64,000 nucleotides of DNA, taken from assembly GCF_022201045.2 (NCBI RefSeq), contig NC_068561.1, positions 12,611,001 through 12,675,000 of the forward strand. Direction: 5' to 3'. The notes beneath the pieces are model-generated. The model made no database searches, was not told the DNA's origin, and saw nothing but the letters and a program-made list of their open reading frames with translations. This document shows positions 1 through 11,339 of this stretch, piece after piece. The position numbers were made by a program, and so were the translations under genes. How positions within the stretch are numbered: position 1 is the stretch's first letter; every line of letters begins with the position of its first letter. Source of the DNA: Citrus sinensis (taxonomy: Eukaryota > Streptophyta > Magnoliopsida > Sapindales > Rutaceae).

Positions 1-59
1 ACTACCAGTTAATAGTTATAGGATTCAACAGCTGGACTTTTTTAATTAAGCTCATCTCC

Positions 60-300
60 CACAGTAGTGCTCTCGTGCTATCATGCTCTCTAATGGTTGT
101 GCTTATTTGACTTTATGCTCTCATATAGTTGAGCCTAATTGACTTATAAAGCTCTGTATTGAGCTTGCATGCTCTCAGACTCTCATGTAGTTGTGCTTAA
201 TTGACTTATTAAACTTATTACTGAGCTTTCATAATCTCATGATCTCATGATCTCATGGTCTCATCCTCTTATGCAGCTGTCCTTAAGTGACTTATTACAT
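60..300. repeat. Degenerate tandem repeat upstream of CER1
   Basis: About four imperfect units of roughly 32-68 bp follow one another, each with a CTCTCAT-like block, an AGTTGTGCTTA-like block and a TTGACTTATT block. The last unit also carries a short run of GATCTCAT repeats at about 238-262. The array lies 180-420 bp before the CER1 start codon, so it is in promoter space. No function can be read from the sequence. Confidence 0.6.
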
Positions 301-401
301 TTATTGTTAAAATATATGTATGTGAAGTCATTTTCTTAAAACTTGTTCTAAAATTCAAAATTGAAGCTGGATGCCACTGTTTAATCATCCGTATTAAACG
401 T

Positions 402-408
402 TATATAA
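402..408 (+). promoter_or_regulatory. Probable TATA box of CER1-like gene
   Basis: TATATAA lies 75 bp before the ATG at 483, which would leave a 5' leader of about 40-50 nt. It is the best TATA-like match in the 480 bp upstream. Inferred from spacing only. Confidence 0.5.
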
Positions 409-482
409 TAGCCCTCCCTCCTTGCATTTTTCATGTACATGTTGCAAAGCAACATTAAGCAACTAGTGCAAAATACGAAAGT

Positions 483-3400
483 ATGGCTTCGAAACCAGGA
501 ATTCTCACTGATTGGCCATGGACACCCCTTGGAAACTTTAAGGTTTTACTTTTATTAACTTTCTCTCTCTCACACATATTCGACGTTAAATTAGGATATT
601 TCTGATTGTCAGTGTAGTTGTATATGTATCACCTATATATGATCATTGCTACGTACTCTATCCACAAAATTAATGGGCTGGGGCGGAGTTAATTACTACG
701 TTGAATTATAAGGCACATCTACTTTAAAAAATATGTATCTAAATCATTATTAGTTTAGGTTTTTTTTTTTAATTTGTCCAAGTAAATGTTAGCTTTGTCA
801 TGCTTCATATGACTTGTGATTTCAGTACATAGTATTGGCTCCTTGGATCATCCACAGCACGTATTCATTCATGGTTAAGGATGAAAAGGAGAGGGACCTA
901 CTCAACTTTCTCATATTCCCGTTTCTATTATGGAGAATGCTTCACAACCAGATATGGATCAGCCTTTCCCGTTACCGAACAGCCAAAGGCCGTAACAGGA
1001 TCGTCGACAAGCCTATTGAATTCGAGCAAGTTGACAGAGAGAGAAATTGGTTTGCACTAGTGACCTGATTTATTTTGATTTTTGGGAATCTAATATTCCA
1101 ATCCATATAGTGACTAGATAATTAATTAACATAATATCGTGTATTATTAATTTGAATGAATTACAGGGACGACCAAATAATATTGAGTGGAATATTGTTT
1201 TACGTTGTTTTCGGCAAAATGCTTCCAGGCGGAACTCAGTTGCCCATTTGGAGATTAGATGGTGTGATTCTCATGGCACTTCTGCATGCTGGTCCGGTGG
1301 AGTTCGTCTACTACTGGCTTCACAGAGCACTCCATCATCATTACCTTTACTCTCGCTATCACTCCCATCACCATTCCTCTATCGTCACTGAACCTATCAC
1401 TTGTATGTGCTTTACGGATATTTGATTTAAAAATAGGACGGGGAAACCTCCCTCTCCCCTCTTCTTATTTGAGCTGGCTATTGCCCGCTTTTCCCCTCAT
1501 ATTTGAATCACCCACGTACGCCCCTCAAACACAATTTCTATAACCCTTTTACTATTTGTCCCTAAAACAACATACACACAATTTTTTTTTTAAAAAAAAA
1601 AAAGAACTCTACGACGTTATTTCAAATTTCCAACTCAATAGAATAATAAATTAGATTTTGTTTTTATATATATAGATATCGGTGTTGTAGATTTACTAAA
1701 TATTTAATGGATTGTTACAATTTTTATTAAAGGAAATTTAACATTAAAAATTATTTAGTTATATCTTATTCATTATTTTTTTTTTTTTGAAATATGTTGT
1801 TTTCGGAGTAAAATATTAAAAAAGTTATAGCAGTTGTATTTGAGGGGTACATGAATATTTTTCAAATATGAAGGGGAAAGTGGGTACTAGGTAATGGCTT
1901 AAACAATAAGGGATAATAGGGAGGTTTGCCAAATTTGACGGAACCCGGACAGAATCAACTTTAAATAGGGTTCCGTTTTAGTAACTTAATATCTAAAATA
2001 TAAAAACAAATCCACTATATTGTTGTTTCTGTCAGCCTTTAATCACTTTCGTATTTTTCCACTTGTATAACTCACTTTCCATTCTCTTAATTATTTCTCT
2101 TTTATACTGTAATTGGCTGCTATTTTAAAGAAGTATCGTAATTTTTTTAATTGGGCGGCATGCAGCTGTTACTCATCCATTTGCTGAGCACATAGCATAT
2201 TTCGTTGTATTTGCAACACCATTGATTACAACAGTGCTGACTGGGGCCGGGTCAATAGTACTTGCCTTCGGCTACATCACTTACATAGACTTAATGAATA
2301 ACATGGGTCACTGCAATTTCGAGCTCATACCTAAATGGCTTTTCACCATTTTTCCTCCTCTCAAGTACCTCATGTACACCCCTTCGTAAGTCTCTCAACC
2401 CGCCTCCTCCTCTGTTTAAGTTGTTTAATTTAGATAATTAATCGTGTTTTCCATTTTTTTAAGTTAATGAAATTTATATTATGTATATATAACAATGAAC
2501 TACCAATAAACCACAATCTGGAGTTGTTATGATCACTATGAATTTCTGTTGATGCAACTTAGGTCAATTAATGCCCCAGCAGCATTCATGGATTCGTGAA
2601 TTAAGTGTTCATTCATATCTAGATTGATTTGGTTATTGTTTTTATTAATGATAATTTCAATATATTATGATGAAACTCACTGTTAATTATACATGCAACA
2701 GGTTCCACTCACTGCATCATACGCAGTTCCGGGCGAATTACTCGTTATTCATGCCTTTATACGATTACTTATTCAGTACTGTCGACAAAACTTCGGATAC
2801 ATTATATGAAACCAGTCTCAAGAAACAGGATGATTCACTGGATGTTGTTTACCTCACACACCTGACAACACCTGAATCAATCTATCATATGCGGCTTGGT
2901 TTGGCCTCATTGGCTTCTAAGCCCCATCACCATGCATCATCAGAGTGGTATAAGTGGTTGCTGTGGCCTGTCACGTTATTGTCAATGATGATCACTTGGA
3001 TTTACGGCCGTACCTTTGTGGTTGAAAGGAATCGCCTTAATAAATTAAAACTACAGACTTGGGCGATATCCAAATACAATATGCAAGTACGTACGAAAAC
3101 TTTAATTAGCTAGGGTCATTTTGTTTTAATAATTAATTGATCATGATTTTCTGGTTGCATGCAGTACTTCTCGCAGCGGCAAAATGAATCGATCAATCGC
3201 TTGATTGAAGAAGCCATACTAGAAGCTGAGGAGAAAGGAGCCAGGGTGATAAGTCTAGGTCTCTTGAATCAAGTGAGTATATATGTGTGTGTTCGGTCGT
3301 TTCATTCCTCTTCAAAATTTAAACTATCCAGAATTAATTAATCAGAATGGAAATCATTAATTATCAGGGAGAGGAGCTTAACCGGTTCGGTGGGCTCTTC

Positions 3401-4267
3401 GTGCACAAGAATCCTGAGCTCAAAATAAAGGTAGTGGATGGGAGTAGCTTAGCAGTGGCAGTACTGACAAACAGCATACCCGACGGAACAACCCAAGTGG
3501 TCATTAGAGGCATTCTCACTAAGGTTGCTTATGCCACTGCCTTTGCCTTATGCCAAAAGGGAATCCAGGTAGTAACTTTACGTGAGGATGAGCATGAGAA
3601 GCTTATTAGATCATTTGGGGGCAAATCTGAAAGTAAGAACTTGCTTGTTTCAAGGAGCTACTGCCAAAAGGTGACTGTCTATACGAATATTATAATAACT
3701 TATATATGTTATAGATATTATAATAGCTAGCCTCAATCATTTCGATCGCTAAAATTAAAATGTTATGATTAATTAATTGTTTCAGATATGGTTGGTGGGA
3801 AATGGACTGACTGAAGAAGAACAATCCAAGGCAGAAAGAGGAACAATGTTCGTTCCTTTCTCACAGTTCCCACCGGCGAAGAAAAGACGTAAAGACTGTA
3901 CCTACCACCTCACACCAGCGATGGCCACTCCTGCTGCTCTTGAGAATGTCGACTCCTGTGAGGTTAGTAACTACTACTTATATATACCCAGATAACTAGG
4001 TATTAATGTTCAATGCTGAGCTGATATTGTGCGGGTGCTTGATTGCACCTGTAATATGTACGTAAATTAATTAACAATTATTAATATACGTGACAGAATT
4101 GGTTACCAAGAAGGGTGATGAGTGCATGGAGAATTGGGGGGATAGTGCATGCCTTGGAAGGATGGAATGAACACGAGTGTGGTTACACCATTTCCAACGT
4201 TGACACCGTCTGGGACGCTGCTCTTCGTCATGGCTTTCTGCCTCTCACCATTCCAACTCAATCTTAA
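483..4267 (+). CDS. CER1: CER1-like very-long-chain aldehyde decarbonylase (alkane synthesis)
   Basis: Nine exons join to a 627-residue protein: 483-542, 826-1049, 1167-1402, 2166-2385, 2702-3086, 3165-3272, 3368-3670, 3786-3962 and 4097-4267, all with GT/AG borders and a total length divisible by three. The start MASKPGILTDWPWTPLG is the family N-terminus, and the length matches Arabidopsis CER1 (625). The membrane-embedded fatty-acid-hydroxylase-like half carries three histidine clusters that bind the di-iron site: H147xxxH151, H160xxHH164 and H249xxHH253. The C-terminal half (about 420-627) is the WAX2 domain. Known role of the family: with CER3 and a cytochrome b5 at the ER, it turns very-long-chain acyl-CoA-derived aldehydes into cuticular alkanes. 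No frameshift or missing motif is seen, so it should be functional. A CER1 paralogue rather than the strict orthologue is possible. Intron 3 (763 bp) holds a MITE. Confidence 0.95.
1441..1930. mobile_element. MITE in CER1 intron 3
   Basis: The ends are inverted repeats of about 65 bp (1441-1506 and 1862-1930), starting GGGAAACCTCCCT on one side and, on the opposite strand, GGCAAACCTCCCT on the other. Flanking 9-mers AATAGGACG (1432-1440) and AATTTGACG (1932-1940) match at 7 of 9 positions, which would fit an old Mutator-type duplication. The interior is AT-rich with no coding potential. The splice sites of intron 3 are outside the element and intact. Confidence 0.65.
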
Positions 4268-4956
4268 TTCTAGCTTGGAGATTATTAATTACTTAAATTA
4301 TTAATATCCATGAATAGCTGTCTGTGTTAATGTAAATATTTGTATGTCTTGTCTTGTGATGTTAAAAGCTATGTCCATAATTTATATATATATGGTCGAT
4401 GTCACTGTGTAACATTTTATATATGTTCCATTTGTTCATGCTAGATATCTAGCTTTTGATCAATTGGACTTAGATAATTTCAATATATGCACATAATAAA
4501 TTAATTAAACTTGCATTATTTGAAGATTCGGATTCTCTTCTAATCGAATTTTTCTTTAACAGTTATAGAAAATTTAGTCGAATTGACGATTGGGCTAAGA
4601 ACTAAAACAATTGAGCCTAAATAAAGCGATACGGCCGACCTCTAATATGAACTCGTACTTATTGCTGAATATAAGGCTAAAGGAGCTGGCCGTTATAATA
4701 AACAATGTCACGAAAACTCGGAGTGCCTTACAAGCCAAAGAAGCCACAAAGGGATGATAAGTGTTAGGAAAGGACCAGTCCTCTCTCGAGGAATGGGTAA
4801 GTCTCAAACTCGTGGACGTTCAAAATCTTTTGCTGGAGTATATATTAGGGGTGTGGTTGTCGACATCTTAATTAGTTAATGTCTAGTTGCATTGTAGCTA
4901 TTTGATGTTTCTTTTTGGTTTCGTGCTATTTGCAGTTGATTTTGTTTATTTAATAT
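4268..4956. other. CER1 3' flank, no gene seen
   Basis: AT-rich sequence with the CER1 3' UTR at its start. A 70-codon open frame on the minus strand (4595-4807) resembles no family I know and has no gene-like context. Nothing else is recognisable before the Copia-1 target duplication at 4957. Confidence 0.5.
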
Positions 4957-4961
4957 AAACC

Positions 4962-5311
4962 TGTTGGAGAATTAACAAATAAAACACTCAAAAAACACAT
5001 TATTTTATTTCTTCAACAACACTCCTCACCAATTACAACTCTTATTTTTCACTCTCTACAACTTAGAGATTTTGTTACTTCACTTGATGCATAAACCAAA
5101 AGGGAGAGGGGGTATTTATATATGAAACAAACTAATCACAACCATTCATTTATTCAACTAATACACAAATATTCACCATCTATTAAAACCTATCACTCAC
5201 CTACTTCACCTACTACAAGTAATTCAAACTTCACCAACCATACCTACTCATGGAACCTTCCATGAGTTAGGCTTGAATTTATTTATCTTGGATCAAGTTT
5301 ATGATCCAACA
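4962..5311 (-). repeat. Copia-1 3' LTR
   Basis: 350 bp, TGTTGG...CCAACA on the plus strand, matching 9870-10246. Being on the left of a minus-strand element, it is the 3' LTR. Confidence 0.93.
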
Positions 5312-5320
5312 CCCCCCCTT
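5312..5320 (-). promoter_or_regulatory. Copia-1 polypurine tract
   Basis: Reads AAGGGGGGG on the element strand, directly against the 3' LTR. This is the usual plus-strand DNA priming site. Confidence 0.8.
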
Positions 5321-5328
5321 AAACTTGA

Positions 5329-6798
5329 TCATGTGACATCAAGCAAACTTCTGAATTTTACGAAGTCTTCTTGCTTGAGCGGCTTGGTGAAGATATCAGC
5401 TGCTTGATCTTGTGATTTTACATACTTGATTTGCACTTCTTTTCTTACAATACACTCTCTTATGAAATGATAGCGAGTGTCTATGTGTTTGCTTCGATCA
5501 TGAAAGACTGGATTCTTGGATAGGGCAATTGTTTATTTGTTATCAACACAAATCTCGGTTGGCTCTTCTTGTGGCAAACCTAACTCCTTCAGCAAATTTC
5601 TGAGCCAAATTGCATGACAAACACTTGATGTGGCAGCTACATACTCAGCTTCACAGGTGGATAGCGTGACAATTGGTTGCTTCTTTGACATCCATGTGAA
5701 AGCAGTATCTCCCATGAAGAACACAAATCCCGTGGTGCTCTTTCGATCATCTACATCTCCACCCCAATCGCTATCACTATATCCAACAAGCTTGTAGTCA
5801 TTAGAAAATGAGTATAACAAGCTGAAATTAGTTGTACCTTTAATGTAGCGAAGGATTCTTTTTGCAGCTTTAAAATGGGTGGTCTTTGGAATCTCCATGT
5901 ATCGACTCACAAGTCCAACAGCATAAAGGATATCTGGTCTCGTGCATGTCAAATAACGTAGGCTTCCGACCAAACTTTTAAAGAATGTTGGATCTATATC
6001 TTCGCCTTCATTATGTTTTGATAACTTGACTCCGGATTCCACTGGCATGCTTATAGGCTTACAATCATTCATCTTGAACTTCTTGATAATCTCATTTGCA
6101 TAGCTTTCTTAGGAGATAAATATGCCTTCTTCCTTTTGCTTGACTTCAATGCCGAGATAATATGCTATCAGTCCGATGTTAGTCATCTCGAACTCTTTGA
6201 TCATCACTCTCTTGAACTCTTCAAATAAACTTAGATCACTTCCAGTGAAGATAAGATCATCCACATATAAGCACACAATCAAAATGTCTCCATCTTTTTC
6301 TTTAACGTAGAGAGCATATTCATATGGGCATTTAGTGAATCTGTTCTCTTGAAAATACTTGTCAATTCTGCTATTCCATGCCCTTGGTGTTTGCTTTAAC
6401 CCATAAACAGCTTTCTTCAATCTCAAAACTTTGTCTTCATGTCCTTTCACCACATAGCCTAATGGTTGTTCGATATAAACTTCTTCTTCAAAGAATCCAT
6501 TCAAGAAAGCAGACTTCACATCCATTTGAAAAATCTTCCATTTGTTCTGAGCAGCCAATGAAATAATAAGTCTAATAGTTTCAAGTCGAGCTACAAGAGT
6601 AAATACCCCGTCGTAGTCTATGCCAACCTTTTGACTATAGCCTTTTGCAACTAGCTTTGCTTTGTGCCTTTCAATTTCTCCCCTCACATTTCTTTTTGTT
6701 TTGTACACCCATTTGACACCGATCGCCTTGTGACCTTTAAGAAGAGTAGTAAGCTCCCAAGTATCATTCTTCACAATAGCTTTGATTTCTTCATCCAT
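5329..6798 (-). pseudogene. Copia-1 pol, reverse transcriptase and RNase H part
   Basis: Reverse transcriptase lies at 6798-6109: it opens with a NDTWEL block, has the QMDVKSAFLNG motif and an intact LYVDD catalytic box. RNase H follows at 6072-5533, with the SDSDW, STCEAEY and CVDNK active-site blocks. Translation stays recognisable to the TGA at 5329-5331 (tail with DQAADIFTKPL). In-frame stops interrupt it near 6108 and again directly after CVDNK. The enzymes would copy element RNA to DNA in the virus-like particle. The fragments are clear homologues, but no continuous reading frame remains. Confidence 0.9.
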
Positions 6799-6807
6799 TG
6801 CAATTCT

Positions 6808-8480
6808 CTACTTCTCATCTAATGCAGCTTCTAGGAAGTTGACTGGCTCACAATCAGCAAAGAGGCAAAAGAGAGTGAGATTATCATGTCTCTCAGTTAC
6901 CTCATAGAGATCTTGAAGACTCCTTGTACGTTCTTCGGTTCTTTCATTTAAGAAAGATGGCGGTGAATCTCCACATGTGTTTGATGCTGGTGACATAGGT
7001 GGAGTAGCTGGCTCTTGTTGTTCTTCTACTTATTTTATCTGTGTATGATCATCTTCTTCAATGGAAAAGAAGTTGAAGTCATTCACACCAGAGCCAAAAT
7101 CCCATTCTCCTTCTTCATCAAAAACTACATATCGACTAATCACGATTTTCTCATTGTTTGGATTGTAAAGCTTGTATCCTTTAGAGTTGTTGTCATAGCC
7201 AATAAAGATGGGCAATGCTTCCGAAAACTCTTAGATGGGTGATGCCAAGTTTTCTTCCACTCCAAGCTTCTTGTGTCGTCTTGCCCCACACGCTTCTTTT
7301 GTCATTCAGCTTGGCTCTACTCTCATCTGGTATATGTACATGGGCAATGCTTCCGAAAACTCTTAGATGGGTGATGTCGGGTTTTCTTCCACTCCAAGTT
7401 TCTTGTGGCGTCTTGCCCCACACGCTTCTTGTTGGAGATCGATTGGATAAGTAGACTGCACATGCAATAGATTCGGTCCAAAATTTATTAGGTAGCCTCT
7501 TACTCCTGAGCATGCTTCTTGCCATGTCGAGGATGTTTTTGTTCTTCCTTTCTACAACACCATTTTGTTGAGGGGATCTTGGAACTGTCAAAGGGCGTCG
7601 AATTCCATTTGCTTCACAAAAGTCTAAAAATTCTTTGGAAGTGAACTCTCCACCTCGATCAAATTTCATGGCTTTAATTTGGTTTCCACTTTATTTTTCC
7701 ACTGCATTTTTAAACTTCTTAAAAATTTCAAACACTTCTGATTTCTGATTCAAAAAATACACCCAAGTTTTTCTTAAAAAATCATCTATGAAGAGAAGGA
7801 AGTAGTTACTTTTATCAAGGGAGTTTGGCTTGAATGAACCGCACACATCAGTAGAAATGAGCTCGAGTGGCTTATGAGCTCTTGAGTTTGACTCCTTTAG
7901 AAAGCTCTTTCTTAACTGCTTGCCAAATAAACATCCTTCACAAAGTTGATCAGGGTGATTGATGTATGGTAAGCCTTTCATCATATTCTTCTTGAGTAGT
8001 AGCTCAAATCCTCCAAAGTTGAGAAGCCTATATCGAAGATGCCAAATCCAAGATGGATTTTTGTGACAGACTTTGAGACATTTTGCAACATCATTTTAAA
8101 TATTTAAAGGAAACATTCTATTTTTTGATATTTTCACCTTTGTGATTAAATTTCCTTTGTCATCTCTTAGGAAAAGACTATAATCTTTTAAGTGAATATC
8201 ATAATCTTTTTCTAAAAGTTGACCCAAACCAAGGATGTTGCTTTTCATATTGGGCACATAGTAAACATTCGAAATTATTTTATGGCTACCATCTTCTGCA
8301 CGAAAAAGAATGTTACCTTTACCCTTCACTGGTACTTTTGAATCATCTCCAAAAGCGACGCTGCCATTCATAGATTCACTTAGTTGCACGAACATGCTTC
8401 TGTTTCCACTCATATGATTGCTAGCACCTGTTTCAAGATACCATGTATTTTCTTTATCTCCACTTGTATCATTTCGTGCT
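6808..8480 (-). pseudogene. Copia-1 pol, protease and integrase part
   Basis: The protease lies at about 8480-8096; its catalytic box reads ETGASNHMSG, with Glu where the family has Asp. The GAG-pre-integrase zinc-binding block (LCEGCLFGKQ) and integrase start lie at 7984-7691. The integrase core with FDRGGEFTSKEF and SPQQNGVVERKN lies at 7669-7193, and its C-terminal FIGYDNNSKGYKLYNP block at 7215-7030. A segment of about 92 bp coding for RSVWGKTPQETWSG and the following LRVFGSIAH occurs twice (7342-7434 and 7210-7302), the second copy misplaced between KLNDK and FIGYD. Stops occur between the open blocks. Confidence 0.88.
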
Positions 8481-8489
8481 AGTAAAATG

Positions 8490-9454
8490 GTGGAATCTTT
8501 ACCATTTTTCTCTTGAATATAATTTACTCTAGCATCAACTCTGGTACTTGGTGCTCTACATTCTGAAGCATAATGTCCAAACTTTTGACAATTATATAAT
8601 TATACTTAGGATCTGTCATACCTCGATTTTGGATTACCTCTACCTCGCCCCCTGGTTGAGCTTTCTCCTTTGGCATAATTAGAGTTGTTATTGTTGAAAT
8701 TCCAACCTCGTCCATGACCACGACCTCTACCTCGTCCTCGGCCTCTACCTCGGATATAGTGTCTTCTCTCATTGTTGGAGGTTTCTTCTCTTTTCTTTGG
8801 ATTGACTTCCATCTTGAGAAGTTGTTCTTCGATTCCTTACTTCTTTTTTAGTTTTTCTTTATAGGCTTACAACCGTCCTTGAAGTTGCTCGATCGTCATA
8901 TCCTTCAGATCTCTTATTTCCTTAATTGTCACAACAATATGGTCAAACTTCGAGTCTACTGATCGAAGTATCTTTTCAATGATCCTTACCTCTTTTAACT
9001 CCTCACCATTTCTTTTTAATTCACTGGAAATGGTCACAACCCGAGTAAAGTAGTCAGAAATTGACTCTGACGCCTTCATGTGTAATGACTTAAATTCTCC
9101 TCGTAATGTTTGGAGACGAACCTTCTTAACTTGCTCCGCTCCTTTGTAAAAGGTCTCTAGTTTCTCTCATGCTTCTGTTGAGGAGGTTGTACCAGCAATC
9201 TTTTCTAAAACATCTTCATCTAATGATTGAAAGATGAGATACTTTGCTTTATTATCTTTCTTCTTCAAGTCTTTTAAATTCTCCTTCTGCGCCGCAGTTA
9301 AAGTGGCTTTATTTTCTAGCACAATAAAGCCTTTCTTCACGACATCCCACACGTCATCCGCACCCAATAGAGCCTTCATTTTAATACTCCAATTGTCAAA
9401 CTTACTTCTCTTTAATTGTGGTACTTAAAATGACATCATACCACCGTTTTCCAT
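8490..9454 (-). pseudogene. Copia-1 gag
   Basis: Gag starts MENGGMMSF at 9454 and continues with the UBN2-type capsid region (MKALLGADDVWDVV, then [17 protein letters not shown]). Near its C-terminus it has an arginine-glycine-rich tract (RGRGRGRGRGHGRG) and a zinc knuckle remnant (YNCQKFGHYASEC) whose first Cys is lost. Nonsense changes include CAA to TAA after MMSF and TGG to TGA after TEA. It would form the particle shell and bind RNA. It is clearly non-functional now. Confidence 0.85.
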
Positions 9455-9539
9455 AACTCACAAATTGAATACAAATTTAGAGATTCTGAATGCACAGATG
9501 GATCCGGCAAGTTGAAAAATCTTGGGAAGGACTCAAGTC

Positions 9540-9715
9540 AACTTCGGTCAACGGTCAACGCGGTCAACAGTCAATGTCAGTGTAGATGACTTGGTTCGGT
9601 TCGGGTTGGTTCGGTTCGATTTGGCTCGGTTCGACTTGAATCGGTTCAGTTCGGTTCGGCTTGGTTCTGTTCGGCTCAGCTTGGTTCGATTCGATTCAAC
9701 TTGGTGAGTCGACTC
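9540..9715. repeat. Copia-1 leader low-complexity repeats
   Basis: GGTCAACGGTCAACGCGGTCAA-like repeats at about 9547-9575 are followed by many variants of GGTTCGGTTC at 9590-9700. They lie between the primer-binding site and gag, in the untranslated leader. A 61-codon frame here comes only from the repeat. Confidence 0.75.
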
Positions 9716-9854
9716 AACTTCAGGAAAGAAAACTTCCGGCAGCGAGTGTGGGCGCGTTCGCTCTCTGATCAGGATGATTTTTACGGCGGCACATTTTTCT
9801 CATCGAGATCTTCGATTTGATATGCTATATGACTATATATAGCATCGATCACTA

Positions 9855-9867
9855 GCTCTGATACTAC
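9855..9867 (-). promoter_or_regulatory. Copia-1 primer-binding site
   Basis: On the element strand it reads GTAGTATCAGAGC, two bases inside the 5' LTR. This is close to TGGTATCAGAGC, the complement of the initiator-Met tRNA 3' end used by most plant Copia elements. Confidence 0.85.
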
Positions 9868-9869
9868 TT

Positions 9870-10246
9870 TGTTGGAGAATTAACAAATAAAACACTCAAA
9901 AAATACACTATTTTATTTCTTCAACAACACTCCTCACCAATTACAACTCTTATTTTTCACTCTCTACAACTTAAAGATTTTGTTACTTCACTTGATGCAT
10001 AAACCAAAAGGAAGAAATGGTATTTATACATGAAACAAACTAATCACAACCATTCATTTATTCAACTAATACACAAATCCTCACCATCCATTAAAACCTA
10101 CCACTCACTTACTTCACCAACCATACCAACCACACCTACCACACCTACTACAAGTAATTCAAACTTCGCCAACCATACCTACTCATAGAACATTTCATGA
10201 GTTGGGCTTGAATTTATTTATCTTGGATCAAGTTTATGATCCAACA
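9870..10246 (-). repeat. Copia-1 5' LTR
   Basis: 377 bp, same borders as the 3' LTR. It differs mainly by about 27 extra bases of an ACCACACCTACC-type repeat near 10115-10150 and some 20 substitutions. Confidence 0.93.
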
Positions 10247-10251
10247 AAACC

Positions 10252-10675
10252 TTCCTCGATTAAATGTGATTTATTAAAAAAAGAAAAAAGAAAAATCTAG
10301 ATAAGTTTGGTTGTGGCACAGTTCAAAAATATCTACCCTCAATAGCATTAAAGGGATATATCTATTTTATCCACATTTCTGTCCCTATGGGAAATATGTC
10401 TCTCTTAATTATATAATTGGTTGGTGGTTGTACTTGAACGTATGTCATCAAATTAAATGCACAGGTTCTTAACACCATTCTTATGTTAATATGTTACTTA
10501 TCATTAATTTTTCAAATTTGGTATAAATTTAGGAGCAATTTTAAAATATTATACCTTTTAAAATAAGTTACATATATTTGGTCAATTTATTGTTAAATTA
10601 TTGTAAATTGTATATATTTGATAAATTTTATTATTAAACTACTGTAAGAATGCAAATAATTGAAATGTTGGATAT
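10252..10675. other. Spacer between Copia-1 and Copia-2
   Basis: AT-rich sequence without a recognisable gene or repeat. Confidence 0.5.
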
Positions 10676-11175
10676 GTTGCGGAAGCGCGAGTTAAGCAAT
10701 TACTAATATTATGGTGACTGTGACTTTTGGAGAAATATAAATGTGATAAATAAATGTAAAGAAAATATGACGCAACAATTTAGGTGGTTCGAAGTAATGC
10801 CTATATGCATGGGCAAAAATTTGAAGATAATTTTACTAATAAATGAGAATTTACAAAAGTGGAAAAAACTCTCAAAACTCAATAACCCAATTGGATCCTC
10901 TTAGCACCCAAGGAAATACTCTCTCTAAACTCTCGAAGAGCTCACTTGTTATGCTCTTAGATCTCACAATTTTTGGATGATTTACAAGTACATTCTGCTC
11001 CTCTATTTATAGGCAAAGCTTACAATATGAATCCATGAAAAAAAATCTTGGCCATTTTTAATTTTAATGGTGCTTCAGTGTGTCTTTGGTGAAGAGCTAG
11101 AAAGCACATGCAATTATAGTCAAAAATTGCTAGCCATATGCATGTGAAAATTGAATTCGATGCTGACTTTTCACA
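10676..11175 (-). repeat. Candidate Copia-2 3' LTR
   Basis: Starts TGTTGGATATG and ends TTTTCACA. The adjoining bases read CGTGGAGAAT on the element strand, a polypurine-like tract. There is no second copy in the window, so the borders are inferred. Confidence 0.5.
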
Positions 11176-11339
11176 ATTCTCCACGTAGGTGAAAATTTAT
11201 CCAAATCTGAGCTGAATACTAAACTCCCCATATATCAATTCATCCTCCAATCTATGCTTTTCTCACTATTTTAAACTTGCAGGATATTGATCAAGTTTAG
11301 ACAATGCTGAAACTTAATCATCGTTACCACATTGGTTAA

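Larger units (their letters stand above)
4962..10246 (-). mobile_element. Copia-1: complete but inactive Ty1-copia retrotransposon
   Basis: Two long terminal repeats (4962-5311 and 9870-10246) enclose gag and pol read on the minus strand. Both begin TGTTGG and end CCAACA. The 5-mer AAACC stands immediately outside each end (4957-4961 and 10247-10251), an exact target duplication. A tRNA-iMet primer site and a polypurine tract sit where expected. Pol order is protease, integrase, reverse transcriptase, RNase H, which defines Copia. Several nonsense codons, a changed protease active site and a duplicated integrase segment make it non-autonomous. By eye the two LTRs are about 94% alike apart from a 27-bp expansion in the right one. 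Confidence 0.95.

Noticed and set aside
238..262. Short GATCTCAT repeats as a CRISPR-like array
   Set aside because: No regular spacers, and the DNA is plant nuclear; simple tandem repeat.
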